A stretch of 64,000 nucleotides of DNA from assembly GCA_963698565.1 (NCBI GenBank), contig CAVORH010000031.1:62001-126000 (forward strand), given 5' to 3'. The stretch is from Sva-07 sp963698565 (GTDB taxonomy: Bacteria > Actinomycetota > Acidimicrobiia > Acidimicrobiales > Ilumatobacteraceae). The notes under the pieces were generated by a model. The model was not told the DNA's origin. It was given only the letters and a program-made list of their open reading frames with translations, and ran no database searches. Within the stretch, counting starts at the first letter, position 1, and the number at the start of each line of letters is the position of its first letter. Below are positions 15,104 to 24,401 of the stretch, piece by piece. A program made the position numbers and the translations under genes.

Positions 15104-15349
15104 GCGTGTTTCCTCCCTTCGGATCCCCCACGACTGCCTGATGACAGCGCCGCGGCGGGAGCCCCTGAACGGGGCAGGGCCAATATGGACGGGCCAACCC
15201 TACCGGGGCCGCTGTCGGTCGCGTGATCGAGTCTCATCGACACGATCCTCGCGAAGGGGTGTCACAGACTTGCGAACATCGACCCGGCGATCGGCAAGCT
15301 CCGATCAAGAGCCCTCACGCAGAGTCCGTTCGGTGTCGATTGCACAGGT

Positions 15350-15619
15350 GTGAGCGACGAACACGAACCCACCAGCCGACTGCCCCGCCCGGAGCGATCG
15401 CGCGTCGGCCCGGGTTACGGCTTCGCATGTGACCCCGACATCGTCCCGGCCGCAACATGGCCCGTCGGATCGCGACCTCACCACGAGCGGTGCGCCGGCT
15501 GGTGGCCATCGAGATCGGAGACCGATGTCATCGGATGGTGCTGCCCGTGCGAATGCCACGAGCGCGGTGCCGGGTGGCCCGGCTACGAAGAGGCCCGGTC
15601 ACTCACCCCGTCGATCTGA
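15350..15619 (+). CDS. Small cysteine-rich hypothetical protein
   Basis: A GTG-started frame of 89 residues fills the gap between the rpsF promoter region and the DUF192 gene, ending 26 bp from the convergent stop. The product has a Cys/Trp/His-rich C-terminal half with HERCAGWWPS and then GWCCPCECHERG, suggesting a zinc-binding knuckle. I do not recognise the family. The frame fits the gap neatly and does not shadow another gene, but it could be a chance frame in GC-rich DNA. Confidence 0.45.
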   Translation: MSDEHEPTSRLPRPERSRVGPGYGFACDPDIVPAATWPVGSRPHHERCAGWWPSRSETDVIGWCCPCECHERGAGWPGYEEARSLTPSI

Positions 15620-15644
15620 CCCGTCGAGTCCGGGTTCGGCGAAC

Positions 15645-16298
15645 TCAGCCGCTGGCGTCGGCTGCGAGCGGACAGCGCTCGGCCTCGGTGCCCTCGAGCA
15701 ACTCGAGACGCGCGCCGGGGCCGACCCCCAGATCGTCGAGGCCACCGTCGAACACCTCGAGTGCGAGATCGTACGGAGCATCGGGCGAGTACAACGGACA
15801 CTCGCCGGCCGGGGTGTCGAGACACGGCGCCATGTCGGCCGATCCGACCAGTTCGCCATCCGGGCCGAACCACGCGATCGACAGCGGCGTGGGGGTCTGG
15901 AACATGTAGAACCTACCGATCAGCGGTTCGTCGAAGGCGAACACCATCCCGACGGCGTCACCGAGGTCGGTGACATCCATCAGCCCGCGGCCACGTTCCT
16001 CCGGGGTGTCGGCCAGCCACACACAGACCTCGCACACCTCGCCGTCGGTCTCGGTGATCCGTGCCGTGATCGTGGTGAACCCCTCGGGCTGCCGCCCGGA
16101 CGGCGTCGACTCGGTGGCGGCCGGCTCGGTGCCCATCGATCCGGTGGTGCCGGACATCTCGATCGAACCCGACGACACGTCACTCGACGACGGGTCGGTG
16201 GTTGCATCGGACGAGCACGCAGCCGCAACGAGAGCAATACCCGCTGCGATCGCCGCGAATCGATGGCCGTGTCGGCGTGCCCGACGACCGTCCGTCAA
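15645..16298 (-). CDS. DUF192 family lipoprotein
   Basis: This is a 217-residue secreted protein. A basic N-terminus and hydrophobic stretch lead to LVAAACSSD, a lipobox with lipidated cysteine. A Ser/Thr-rich linker of about 45 residues follows. The DUF192 domain has VWLADTPEERGRGLMDVTDLG and GMVFAFDEPLIGRFYMFQTPTPLSIAWF, the usual signature. The function of DUF192 is unknown. Start is TTG 16298, overlapping the DUF5318 stop as TTGA, so the two are translationally coupled. Confidence 0.8.
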   Translation of the reverse strand: MTDGRRARRHGHRFAAIAAGIALVAAACSSDATTDPSSSDVSSGSIEMSGTTGSMGTEPAATESTPSGRQPEGFTTITARITETDGEVCEVCVWLADTPEERGRGLMDVTDLGDAVGMVFAFDEPLIGRFYMFQTPTPLSIAWFGPDGELVGSADMAPCLDTPAGECPLYSPDAPYDLALEVFDGGLDDLGVGPGARLELLEGTEAERCPLAADASG

Positions 16299-16690
16299 GT
16301 CCGCCCACCGACGGGGATCACCCGCAGCAGGTGGTTCCAACGACACTCGACGCACGCCTCGACGACGTAGGCGCTGAGTTCCTCGCTGCGATCGTTCAAC
16401 TGCCGCATCTCCTTGGCGGTCGACACGCAGCGGCCCTGCGCCGACAGGCGCGGGCCGAACACGTACGTCACCAGTTTCAGGTCGGCCTCTTCGCAGATCG
16501 GGCACCTGGTGGAGGTCTGTGTGCCGACGTTGCGAGCCGCTCGGATCAACTCGGGATGAGCGTCGCAGACCTGGTCGATCGGAACTCGGCCCTTCTTCAC
16601 CTGAGCGATCAACATGCGCCGGGCGAGGCGGTGGTCGACGAGGCCGCGCGATCCGTCGGAGCCACGAAGCGCGCCGACCGTGATCGCCAT
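16295..16690 (-). CDS. DUF5318 family zinc-ribbon-like protein
   Basis: This is a 131-residue soluble protein. RMLIAQVKKGRVPIDQVCDAHPELIRAARNVG is followed by two Cys pairs, CPICEEADLKLVTYVFG and VEACVECRWNHLLR, which likely bind zinc. This resembles actinobacterial DUF5318 proteins such as mycobacterial Rv0049, which lies near ponA1 and rpsF; here ponA1 is missing but rpsF is nearby. I chose ATG 16690, with a TAGTGT box 8 bases upstream. Confidence 0.7.
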   Translation of the reverse strand: MAITVGALRGSDGSRGLVDHRLARRMLIAQVKKGRVPIDQVCDAHPELIRAARNVGTQTSTRCPICEEADLKLVTYVFGPRLSAQGRCVSTAKEMRQLNDRSEELSAYVVEACVECRWNHLLRVIPVGGRT

Positions 16691-16770
16691 GGGCGACGAC
16701 ACTATCCGCTCGACACCGACACGCGCTGCCGATCCCCGGACACGTCGACCGCGTGCGCCACACTGTTCGC

Positions 16771-17340
16771 GTGGTCGCCAACATCAACTTTGGAACCGGG
16801 ACACCCGACGACGCCGACCTTCGGTTGTGCGGTGATGTCAGCGACGGTCGCCGGGCCGTCGAACTCGGGATCTCCGAGTGGTTCAACTCGATCGACTTCG
16901 CCCGCGCCGGCGCCAAGTCGATCGCCGTCGACACCGACACCGAACGCATCGCCGAGACGCGCCGCCGAGCCGCCGCCGCCGAGGTGCCGGTGCAGTGCCT
17001 GGAAACCGACCTCGCCGATCTCGGCGACATCGCATCGAGTTCGTGCGAGGTGGTCCTCGCGGCCCACACGATCGGCAACGTCGACGACCTGGGCCGGTTG
17101 CTCCGTCAGGTGCACCGCATCCTCAAGCCGAGCATGCCGCTGATCATCTCGATGACCCACCCCTTCGCCGGCGTGGACGCCAACCACGCGTACGGAGTCG
17201 GCGAGCGAACGATCGGCGCGTGGTTCACCGCGCTCAACCGAGCGAACTTCCGTGTCGACCAACTGCTCGAACTCGGCGCCAATGCCGATCATCCGGCGCC
17301 GAGCACGCTCGTCCTGCGCGCCCGCAAGGAAGGGTCCTGA
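16771..17340 (+). CDS. Methyltransferase-like protein (class I SAM fold)
   Basis: This is a 189-residue protein with a Rossmann methyltransferase layout: RRAVELGISEWFNSIDFARAGAKSIAVDTDTERI (motif I to acidic loop), then ETDLADLGDI and VVLAAHTIGNVDDLGRLLRQVHRILKP, typical of the post-motif-IV helix. The glycine motif is degenerate (VELGISEWFN), so SAM binding is uncertain. GTG 16771 is 6 bases after CACACT, matching the local leaderless pattern. GTG 16753 would add six residues. Divergent from the DUF5318 gene. Confidence 0.7.
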   Translation: MVANINFGTGTPDDADLRLCGDVSDGRRAVELGISEWFNSIDFARAGAKSIAVDTDTERIAETRRRAAAAEVPVQCLETDLADLGDIASSSCEVVLAAHTIGNVDDLGRLLRQVHRILKPSMPLIISMTHPFAGVDANHAYGVGERTIGAWFTALNRANFRVDQLLELGANADHPAPSTLVLRARKEGS

Positions 17341-17384
17341 ACCCTCCTGAACCTCCTGAACCTGGCCTGAACCAGGCCTGAACG
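17341..17384. repeat. Short direct repeats of CCTGAAC between convergent genes
   Basis: CCTGAAC or GCCTGAAC recurs four times in 44 bp, including a CCTGG...CCAGG stem. It separates the methyltransferase-like gene from the convergent GGDEF/EAL gene. A weak terminator is possible. Confidence 0.5.
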
Positions 17385-19781
17385 TCAGGCGTCGGCGCGC
17401 TCGGTGGCGGTGATCCCGGCGGGTCGCGGTCGCCCGAACAGATAGCCCTGGCCCTTGTCGCAACCGAGTTCACGCAACCGGTTGAGCTGGAGCGGCGTCT
17501 CGACCCCCTCGGCAACCACCGACAGCCCGAGCGAATGCCCGAGCCGCACGACGGCTTCGACGATCGAGGTGTCGTCGGCCTCGAGCCCGAGCCCGGTCAC
17601 GAAGGACCGGTCGACCTTGATCGCCTCGACCGGGAAGCGCTTCAGATAGGTGAGCGACGAGTAGCCGGTACCGAAGTCGTCGACCGAGAGGTGCAGGCCG
17701 AGCCCGCGCAGGTCGCGCAGCGCGTCGCCCGCTGCCTTCGTGTCGGCCATCAGCGCTGTCTCGGTGATCTCGAGCCACAGCGAGTCGGCATCGATGCCGG
17801 TCTCCCCGAGCGCGTCGTGGACCAGATCGAGGAAGCTGCCGTCGACGAGCTGCTGCGTCGCCACGTTGACCGACAGCGTGCAGTCCGCGAACCGGAGCCC
17901 GACGGCTCGCCAGTGGGCGAGCTGCGCCAGCGAGTCACGCAGCACGCGGCCACCGAGGTCGACCATCAGTCCGGCCTCCTCGGCCATCGGCATGAACTGC
18001 GACGGCATCAGCAACCCACGGTCGGGATGCCGCCAGCGCGCCAGGACCTCGAAGCCCACGACCTGGCCCCCATCGAGGTCGACGATCGGCTGGAAGTACG
18101 GCACCACCTCGCCCCGCTCGAGCCCGCGACGCAACTCCGTGGAGGTCTGGAGCACGGCCATCGACGCTCGGCGCGTCTCCTCGGTGAACGCTTCCACGCG
18201 ATCGCGGCCGCCGGCCTTCGCGCGGTACATCGCCGCGTCGGCGTCGCGGAGGAGTTCGTCGGCGCTGAGCCCTGGAGCGCTGTTCACCGCGAACCCGATG
18301 CTCGCGGTGGTGACCAGCTCGTGGCCATCGACCGTCACCGGTCGCTGGACCGCACGGCGGAGCCGTTCGGCCACGACGGCGGGATCGACCCCGCCGTCGA
18401 CGAACACGACGAACTCGTCGCCGCCGAATCGGGCGAGCCGATCGGTGTCGCGCATCACGTGCCGCAGACGACGCGCCACCTCGCGCAGCAGCTCGTCGCC
18501 GACGCCGTGGCCGAGGCTGTCGTTGACCACCTTGAAGTTGTCGAGGTCGATGAACAGCACCGACACCTGGCCCGGCAACGCTCCCGCGAGCAGCGCGTCG
18601 AGACGTTGGACCAGCGCCGCACGGTTCGGCAACTCGGTGAGATCGTCGTGGGTCGCCGCGTGCGTGAGCCGTTCTGCCGCCACCCGCTGGTCGGTGACGT
18701 CCTCGATGTGGGTGATCGCCAACGCGACACCCTCGTCCTCGGTGACCGACACCCGGGTCCGAGCCCACACGAACTCACCGTCGCTGCGCAGGTACCGCTG
18801 GTCCAACAGGTACGTGTCGGCGATACCGAGTTCGAGCCGTGCACGTTGCGTCGCCGCGGCGCGCAGATCGTCGGGGTGGGTGATCTCGCGGATGCCCATG
18901 CCGATCAGCGAGTCGAGCGGACGGTCGAGCATGTCGGCGAGCGACTGGTTCGCGTCGACGATGCGGCTGTCGTCGAGCCGGACGAGCGCCATCCCGGTGG
19001 GCGCCGAGTGGAACGCCTGCTGGAACCGTCGCCTCGCCTGTTCGAGTGCCACCGTGCTGCGAGCGCGGTCGGTGACGTCACGCAACAACACGACGAGTCC
19101 GCCGGCGCCCTCGCTGTCGCCCGCCCCGTCAGCCGATCCGCCGCTCACTCCGCCACCCACGCCACCACCCACACCGCCACCGACTCCGCCACCCACTTCA
19201 CCGCCGGGCCCGGCACCCACACCGGGCCGATGCAGCGACGCCTCGACGAGGTGTGGATCGCCGAAGGCGTCGACCAATTCGAACAACACGTGGTTGCCGA
19301 TCGGACCGGTCACGTCGGTCGGGTCCGGCGCCATTCGGGGATCGTCGAAGTGCCATCGGGCGGTCACGACGTCACGGTCGGAGTCACCGATCAACTCGAG
19401 GAACGCTCGCCCGACCAACTCGTCGACGGTCCGACCGGTCAGCACCGCTGCGCGCTGGTTCGCCGACTCGATCACCCCGCGCTCGTCGAGGCCCATCACC
19501 GCGTCGGGAAGGTCGTCGAGCAGCCGGCGGATCTCCGACTGCGTGCGCTCCAGCTCGTCGATCGTGCGACGGAAGCGACGGCCGATCCGCCGCGACTCGA
19601 CCACCGTTGCCACGACCGCGACGACAGCGAGCACGCCGATGCCCGACACGGCGGCGATCGCCCCTGCGTCCGGTTCCGTGCCCGCCCGGAGCACCGCCAT
19701 CACCATCAGGCTCACCGACACGGCGACGATCGGAACGATCAACCACCATCCTCGGAACGTGTTGTCGACCGGCTGAGCCAC
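17385..19781 (-). CDS. Bifunctional diguanylate cyclase/phosphodiesterase (PAS-PAS-GGDEF-EAL)
   Basis: This 798-residue membrane protein has two N-terminal transmembrane segments (WWLIVPIVAVSVSLMVMAVL; AVSGIGVLAVVAVVATVV). Two PAS-like domains follow, separated in the first by a repetitive GGGV linker near residue 190. GGDEF is intact (RFGGDEFVVFVDGG, about residue 453), so it may make c-di-GMP. The EAL domain reads FEVLARW at about 577 and has the catalytic DDFGTGYSSL at about 702; EVL replaces EAL, a known active variant. GTG 19781 follows TACCGT at 6 bases, favouring it over TTG 19787. Confidence 0.9.
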   Translation of the reverse strand: MAQPVDNTFRGWWLIVPIVAVSVSLMVMAVLRAGTEPDAGAIAAVSGIGVLAVVAVVATVVESRRIGRRFRRTIDELERTQSEIRRLLDDLPDAVMGLDERGVIESANQRAAVLTGRTVDELVGRAFLELIGDSDRDVVTARWHFDDPRMAPDPTDVTGPIGNHVLFELVDAFGDPHLVEASLHRPGVGAGPGGEVGGGVGGGVGGGVGGGVSGGSADGAGDSEGAGGLVVLLRDVTDRARSTVALEQARRRFQQAFHSAPTGMALVRLDDSRIVDANQSLADMLDRPLDSLIGMGIREITHPDDLRAAATQRARLELGIADTYLLDQRYLRSDGEFVWARTRVSVTEDEGVALAITHIEDVTDQRVAAERLTHAATHDDLTELPNRAALVQRLDALLAGALPGQVSVLFIDLDNFKVVNDSLGHGVGDELLREVARRLRHVMRDTDRLARFGGDEFVVFVDGGVDPAVVAERLRRAVQRPVTVDGHELVTTASIGFAVNSAPGLSADELLRDADAAMYRAKAGGRDRVEAFTEETRRASMAVLQTSTELRRGLERGEVVPYFQPIVDLDGGQVVGFEVLARWRHPDRGLLMPSQFMPMAEEAGLMVDLGGRVLRDSLAQLAHWRAVGLRFADCTLSVNVATQQLVDGSFLDLVHDALGETGIDADSLWLEITETALMADTKAAGDALRDLRGLGLHLSVDDFGTGYSSLTYLKRFPVEAIKVDRSFVTGLGLEADDTSIVEAVVRLGHSLGLSVVAEGVETPLQLNRLRELGCDKGQGYLFGRPRPAGITATERADA

Positions 19782-19867
19782 CGCCAAACGGTACGACGCC
19801 GTGTCCCGTCAGCGGGTGATGCTCGCAGGCCGACCGCACCTGGAGGTCGACACCAGCGGCGCCCGCG

Positions 19868-21325
19868 TCACGAATCGCGTTGCGACCACCACGCGTCGAG
19901 ACGACGGCGGATCTCGTCGTCGCCCAGCAGCCCCTCGTCGAGGCGCACGTCCATCAGGAACCGCATCGCTTCGCCGACCTCTCGGCCCGGCGCCAGGCCG
20001 AGCTGCTCCATCACCTGGGTGCCGTCGAGTTCGGGGCGGAGGGCTGCGAGCTCCTCGGCTTCCTGGAGTTCGGCGATCCGCAGTTCGAGCTCGTCCATCC
20101 GTCTCGACAGTCGAGCGGCCTTCTTCTCGTTGCGCGTGGTGCAGTCGCAGCGGGTCAACACGTTCAGCTCGCGCAACAGGTCGCCGGCATCGCGCACGTA
20201 CCGCCGAACCGCCGAGTCCGACCACCCCATCGAATAGGTGTGGAACCGCAGATGCAGCGCGACCAGCTCGGTCACCGCGGCGACGTCGTCGTTCGAGTAC
20301 CGCAGCGCGTTCATCCGCTTGCGGGTCATCCGCGCCCCGACCGCGTCGTGATGATGGAAGGTGGTGCCCTTGCCCTCGAGGTACCCGCGCGTGCGCGGCT
20401 TGCCGACATCGTGGAAGAGTGCCGCCAGCCGCGCCAGCCGGAAGTCGAACGGTGGCTGCTCCCCCGCGACCACGCCCGGATGCTCGTCGAGTGGCCGGAC
20501 GTTCTCGACCACCGCGATCGTGTGGGTCAACACGTCCTTGTGGCGGTGGATCGGATCGTGTTCCAAACGCATCGCCGGCAGCTCCGGCAGGAACTGGTCG
20601 GCGAGCCCCGTGTCGACCAGGAACCAGAGCCCCGCCGACGGGTGGTCGACGACCATCAACTTGTCCAACTCGTCGCGGATCCGCTCGGCCGACACGATCT
20701 CCAGGCGTGGCGCCATCTCGCGGACGGCGGCGACCAGCTCCGGTGTCGGTTCGAGCTGGTAGCCGGCGATGAAGCGCGCCGCGTGGAGCATCCGCAGCGG
20801 ATCGTCACTGAAGCTGATCTCGGGGCCGATGGGCGTGCGCAGCGTCCGAGTCGCCAGATCGACGGCGCCGTCGAACGGATCGATCAGGACCGGAACCTCG
20901 CCCGGCACGGTGAGATCGAGCGCCATCGCATTGACGGTGAAATCGCGACGGGAGAGATCGGCCTCGATCTCGTCGGCGAACACCACGTGCGGCTTGCGGG
21001 ACTCGTCGGTGTACGCCTCGGCACGGAAGGTCGTGATCTCGTAGATCCGCTCATGTCCGCTCTCGGGATCGACCTTCTGAGCACCGATCGTGCCGAACTT
21101 CTCACCCTGGGTCCAGATTGCGTCGGCCCATCCCTCGAGGCACCGCTTGATCTCCGGCGGGCGCGCGTCGGTGGTGAGGTCGAGGTCGAAGTCGCGACGG
21201 TCGTTGGCGACGAACAGGTCGCGCACGGTGCCACCGACCAGGTAGAGCCGATGCCCGGCGAGGCGAAACCGATCAGCGAGCGGTTCCAGCTCGCGCAGCA
21301 CCGGCGTCAGTCGTTCGGGGATCAC
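19868..21325 (-). CDS. pcnA: CCA tRNA nucleotidyltransferase (PcnA type)
   Basis: This 485-residue enzyme adds or repairs the CCA end of tRNA. The class II nucleotidyltransferase head has YLVGGTVRDLF and RRDFDLDLTTDA (two catalytic aspartates), then SRRDFTVNAMA. An HD domain follows (LFHDVGKPRTRG; HHHDAVGARM). The whole matches actinobacterial PcnA. TAGCCT lies 6 bases before GTG 21325. In mycobacteria the same gene heads the trxB-parAB side of the origin; here it is divergent from the acetyltransferase/DUF6049 block in the same way. Confidence 0.95.
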   Translation of the reverse strand: MIPERLTPVLRELEPLADRFRLAGHRLYLVGGTVRDLFVANDRRDFDLDLTTDARPPEIKRCLEGWADAIWTQGEKFGTIGAQKVDPESGHERIYEITTFRAEAYTDESRKPHVVFADEIEADLSRRDFTVNAMALDLTVPGEVPVLIDPFDGAVDLATRTLRTPIGPEISFSDDPLRMLHAARFIAGYQLEPTPELVAAVREMAPRLEIVSAERIRDELDKLMVVDHPSAGLWFLVDTGLADQFLPELPAMRLEHDPIHRHKDVLTHTIAVVENVRPLDEHPGVVAGEQPPFDFRLARLAALFHDVGKPRTRGYLEGKGTTFHHHDAVGARMTRKRMNALRYSNDDVAAVTELVALHLRFHTYSMGWSDSAVRRYVRDAGDLLRELNVLTRCDCTTRNEKKAARLSRRMDELELRIAELQEAEELAALRPELDGTQVMEQLGLAPGREVGEAMRFLMDVRLDEGLLGDDEIRRRLDAWWSQRDS

Positions 21326-21417
21326 GCCGTCAGGCTACGACCTCGGCTCCCGGGAGCGCAGACGGACGGGTGCGTCGTGAGGCTCCCGGGAGGACCGCGA
21401 CGACTACCTTCGGAGCC

Positions 21418-22149
21418 GTGAACACTGCGCCGGTCGAGCACCCTGTCCGGGCTCGCCTGGGGTCGTGGCCCTACGAACCCGATGTCGCTCATCTCGTGCT
21501 GCTCGATCACCACATGGTCCCCGATGCCGCCGACGTCGCACGCTGGATCGGCGAAGCCCGAGCCGCCGGCGCGAGGGCGCTTCGGACCGGGGCACTGTTC
21601 GCAGCGTCGACCCCGGCGTTCCACGAGGCGGGTTTCGAGACGATCGACCGACTGCGCCTGCTCGAACTCGACCCGAGTAGCCACCCGACGCCGGCGGCCA
21701 CGCCGTGCGTCCCGCCCGGCAGCCGCCCGGCCCGGCTCAAGCGCTTGCGCCCATCGATGCTCGACGAGGCGTCGATCGTCGATCGACGTGCATTCGGTGC
21801 GCCCTGGGCGAACGACGCAGCAGCGCTCGGCGACATCATGTCGGCCACGCCCCACCATCGCTCGCGCTGTGTCCACCTCGACGGGCGCATGGTCGCCTTC
21901 GCGATCAGCGGCCGAGCAGCCGCGTGGGGCTACATCCAGCGTCTCGCTGTCGATCCGTCCGCCCAACGGGTCGGGCTGGGGCGCATGCTCGTCGACGACG
22001 CCGTGCGATGGATGCGCCGACGCCACGTCGATGGGGTGCTGGTGAACACGGCCAGCGACAACGTTGCGGCCTTGTCCCTGTACCGCTCGTACGGCTTCGT
22101 CGATCGTCCCGACGACCTCACGATCCTCGAACGTGCCCTCCGCCCGTGA
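21418..22149 (+). CDS. GNAT-family N-acetyltransferase
   Basis: This 243-residue protein has an N-terminal half without clear motif and a C-terminal GNAT domain: GYIQRLAVDPSAQRVGLGRMLVDDAVRWM (acetyl-CoA loop) and VNTASDNVAALSLYRSYGF. That pattern resembles RimI-type acetyltransferases. It occupies the position of mutT4 in mycobacteria, between pcnA and DUF6049. TACCTT is 7 bases before GTG 21418. It is the first gene of a long rightward block. Confidence 0.8.
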   Translation: MNTAPVEHPVRARLGSWPYEPDVAHLVLLDHHMVPDAADVARWIGEARAAGARALRTGALFAASTPAFHEAGFETIDRLRLLELDPSSHPTPAATPCVPPGSRPARLKRLRPSMLDEASIVDRRAFGAPWANDAAALGDIMSATPHHRSRCVHLDGRMVAFAISGRAAAWGYIQRLAVDPSAQRVGLGRMLVDDAVRWMRRRHVDGVLVNTASDNVAALSLYRSYGFVDRPDDLTILERALRP

Positions 22150-22162
22150 TGGACGCCCCCCG

Positions 22163-23287
22163 GTGACCGTGACCACCTCCTCCCTCCGGCGCCGGCCGAC
22201 CGTGGCGCCGGCCATCGTGATCGGGGCCGTGCTCCTGATGGTGCTCGTCGGAGCACCACCGACCGCCGACCGCTCAGCCATGGCGCAGGAGGACGACGGG
22301 ATCGACGCAGAGTTGGAGCTGATCGATCAGGACTTCGCAATCGAGCCGGACGGCACGATCCGGCTCGTGTACCGCCTGAGCGGCGTCCTCGACGACGCGC
22401 TCGACTTCGTCCCTGACGCACCGATCGAACCCACGCCGCCCAGCGACACCGTGCCCGGTGAGACGGTGCCGGGCGAGACGGTGCCGCCCGCCGTCGAGCC
22501 GGTACCGGTCGAACCGTCGGTCCAGCTGACCCTGGAGATCACCAACTACGCCCCGATCGACGACCCGGCCGACGTCGACTCGGTGGTGGGCAGTGACGTC
22601 GACCCCGATGCGTTCAGCGCTGCGGTCGACGGCGTTGCGATCACCGACGTCCGCGAGCGGTCGACCGTCGAGGACGACGGCACCGTCACGATCCGCCTCG
22701 AGATCGGGACCGATGTCGTCGACAGCGTCGAGGAGCGACTCAAGTTCGACCGCCCCGGCCTGTACCCGATCCGGGTCCAGTTGCTGACCGGTGACCCGGC
22801 CGACGACGTCGTGGTCGCGACCGCGGGCACGATCGTGCAGCGACTGCCCGGCCCCGACGAACCAACTCCCCCTCCTCCGATCGACCTCGCGGTGGTCACC
22901 GCCACGCCCGCACCTGGCCCCGACGCCGACGCGAACGCGATCGACGACGCCAACGCACAGCTGACGGCGGCGATCGACCTCGCCGCCGCGATCGATCCGC
23001 CGGTCACCCTCGAGGTTCCGCCGCCGCTCGTCGCTGCTCGGGCGACGACACCCGACGACCAGGCCGAGCTCGCCGACGCGCTCGCCGACGACGAACTGGT
23101 GGCGCTTCCCGTCCCGCCGCTCGACGTGTCATCAGCGGTTGCGGCGGATCGGGGCGACACGTTCGCCCGGCTGCTGAGCGCCGGGCAGGACATGCTCACC
23201 GCTGCGGTACCCACGACCCCCTCGCGACGCGACGTCTGGATCACCACCGAAGAGCTGAGCGCAGCCGGGTGCCCAACAACTCCGTGA
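22163..23287 (+). CDS. DUF6049 family secreted/membrane protein, N-terminal part (frameshifted)
   Basis: The first half of an Rv3909-like DUF6049 protein. A signal-peptide-like N-terminus (APAIVIGAVLLMVLVGAPP) leads to a long extracytoplasmic region that includes a short proline repeat (VPGETVPGETVPP). The frame stops at 23285-23287, just after SAAG, while the +1 frame continues smoothly as AQQLRDLGVRFVVMPAA. A single extra base near 23267-23270 explains this. Starts at GTG 22163, 13 bp after the acetyltransferase. In mycobacteria this family is located next to MurJ and its role in envelope assembly is not defined. Confidence 0.75.
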   Translation: MTVTTSSLRRRPTVAPAIVIGAVLLMVLVGAPPTADRSAMAQEDDGIDAELELIDQDFAIEPDGTIRLVYRLSGVLDDALDFVPDAPIEPTPPSDTVPGETVPGETVPPAVEPVPVEPSVQLTLEITNYAPIDDPADVDSVVGSDVDPDAFSAAVDGVAITDVRERSTVEDDGTVTIRLEIGTDVVDSVEERLKFDRPGLYPIRVQLLTGDPADDVVVATAGTIVQRLPGPDEPTPPPPIDLAVVTATPAPGPDADANAIDDANAQLTAAIDLAAAIDPPVTLEVPPPLVAARATTPDDQAELADALADDELVALPVPPLDVSSAVAADRGDTFARLLSAGQDMLTAAVPTTPSRRDVWITTEELSAAGCPTTP

Positions 23288-23303
23288 TCTCGGCGTCCGG
23301 TTC

Positions 23304-24401
23304 GTGGTGATGCCGGCGGCCATGTTCCGGGCCACGGTGAGCACCACGCTTCCCGACACCGACCTGTTCGTCGAGGCCGAACTCCCCGACGGCGGCACGC
23401 TGCCGCTGCTGATCGTCGACCCGCTCGCCGCTGCGCTCACCCCGGCCGCCGCCGACGAGCAACTCGCGGAGGCCACTCTCGTCGAATGGTCGGTGGCCAC
23501 CCTCGCCGAGCTCCTCGCCGCCCAGACCGACGCCGACGGTTCCCGGGGGGCGGCCGCACCGAAGCGCAGCATCGTGCTCACCACGCCGGACCTCGGTGCA
23601 CCCGACGCTCGTCTGCTCACCGGCCTCCACCAGATGGTTGCGACCACCTCGTCCGCACGATTCAGTCCGGCCTCCCAGCTGATCGGAACCACCGACGTGC
23701 AACGCGTCGACGGTCGGGAGGTGACCGTCCAACTCCCTGCGGTGGCCGGACCTCCACTTGCCGATCGGATCGCGCTCCTCGACTCGGCGGCGCTCACGAT
23801 GGTCAGTGCCGCATCGATGCTGAACGACGACGACCCACGGCCCGGGGCATGGGCTGCGGAACTCGACGCCCTCATCTCCACCAGCTACGACGATGCGGAA
23901 GTCGAGGCCGCCGTCGCCGAACTCACGGCCGAGGCGAAGGCGCTGACCGACGCCGTGCAGCTTCCCGCGCCGTTCACCTTCACCTTGACGGGGCGGACCG
24001 GCACGATCGAGATCCGCCTCGGCAACACGAGTGACGAGCCGGTGAACGTGCTCCTCCAACTCGACTCGAGCAAGGTCGAGTTCCCCGACGGCGACCGAAT
24101 CGTCACCCTGCGACCGAACGACGAGACGAGCGTCACGATCCCGGTCCTGGCGCGATCGAACGGAACCTCGGCGATCGACCTGGTGGTGTCGACGCCGGCC
24201 GGCGAGCAGATCGACGAACCGGTCACCCTCACCTCGCGCGTCACCGGCTTCACCGGGCTCGGCTACCTGCTGACCGGCGGTCTGATCCTCGTGCTGCTCA
24301 GTTGGTGGTTCACCCACTGGCGCGCCCGCCGCGCCACCCTCGTCGACGAGGGCCGTGATCGTCATCCGACGGCCCGTGAAGTAGGATCGGACGCCCTGTG
24401 A
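23304..24401 (+). CDS. DUF6049 family protein, C-terminal part (frameshifted)
   Basis: This is the continuation of the DUF6049 gene in the +1 frame. It carries beta-rich extracytoplasmic domains (FTFTLTGRTGTIEIRLGNTSDEPV) and a C-terminal transmembrane anchor (LTGGLILVLLSWWF) with a short basic cytoplasmic tail. GTG 23304 is only the first start-like codon, and translation from it alone would lack a signal peptide. The stop (24399-24401) overlaps the DegV start as GTGA, so the reading frame to the end is intact and under normal codon use. Confidence 0.75.
   Translation: MVMPAAMFRATVSTTLPDTDLFVEAELPDGGTLPLLIVDPLAAALTPAAADEQLAEATLVEWSVATLAELLAAQTDADGSRGAAAPKRSIVLTTPDLGAPDARLLTGLHQMVATTSSARFSPASQLIGTTDVQRVDGREVTVQLPAVAGPPLADRIALLDSAALTMVSAASMLNDDDPRPGAWAAELDALISTSYDDAEVEAAVAELTAEAKALTDAVQLPAPFTFTLTGRTGTIEIRLGNTSDEPVNVLLQLDSSKVEFPDGDRIVTLRPNDETSVTIPVLARSNGTSAIDLVVSTPAGEQIDEPVTLTSRVTGFTGLGYLLTGGLILVLLSWWFTHWRARRATLVDEGRDRHPTAREVGSDAL

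Noticed and set aside
17535..20237. A 900-codon frame antisense to the GGDEF/EAL gene
   Set aside because: Highly Arg/Asp/His-rich shadow; GGDEF and DDFG motifs are on the minus strand.
23304..24401. The second half of DUF6049 as an independent gene
   Set aside because: It lacks a signal peptide and a credible start, while the first half continues into it after a one-base shift.
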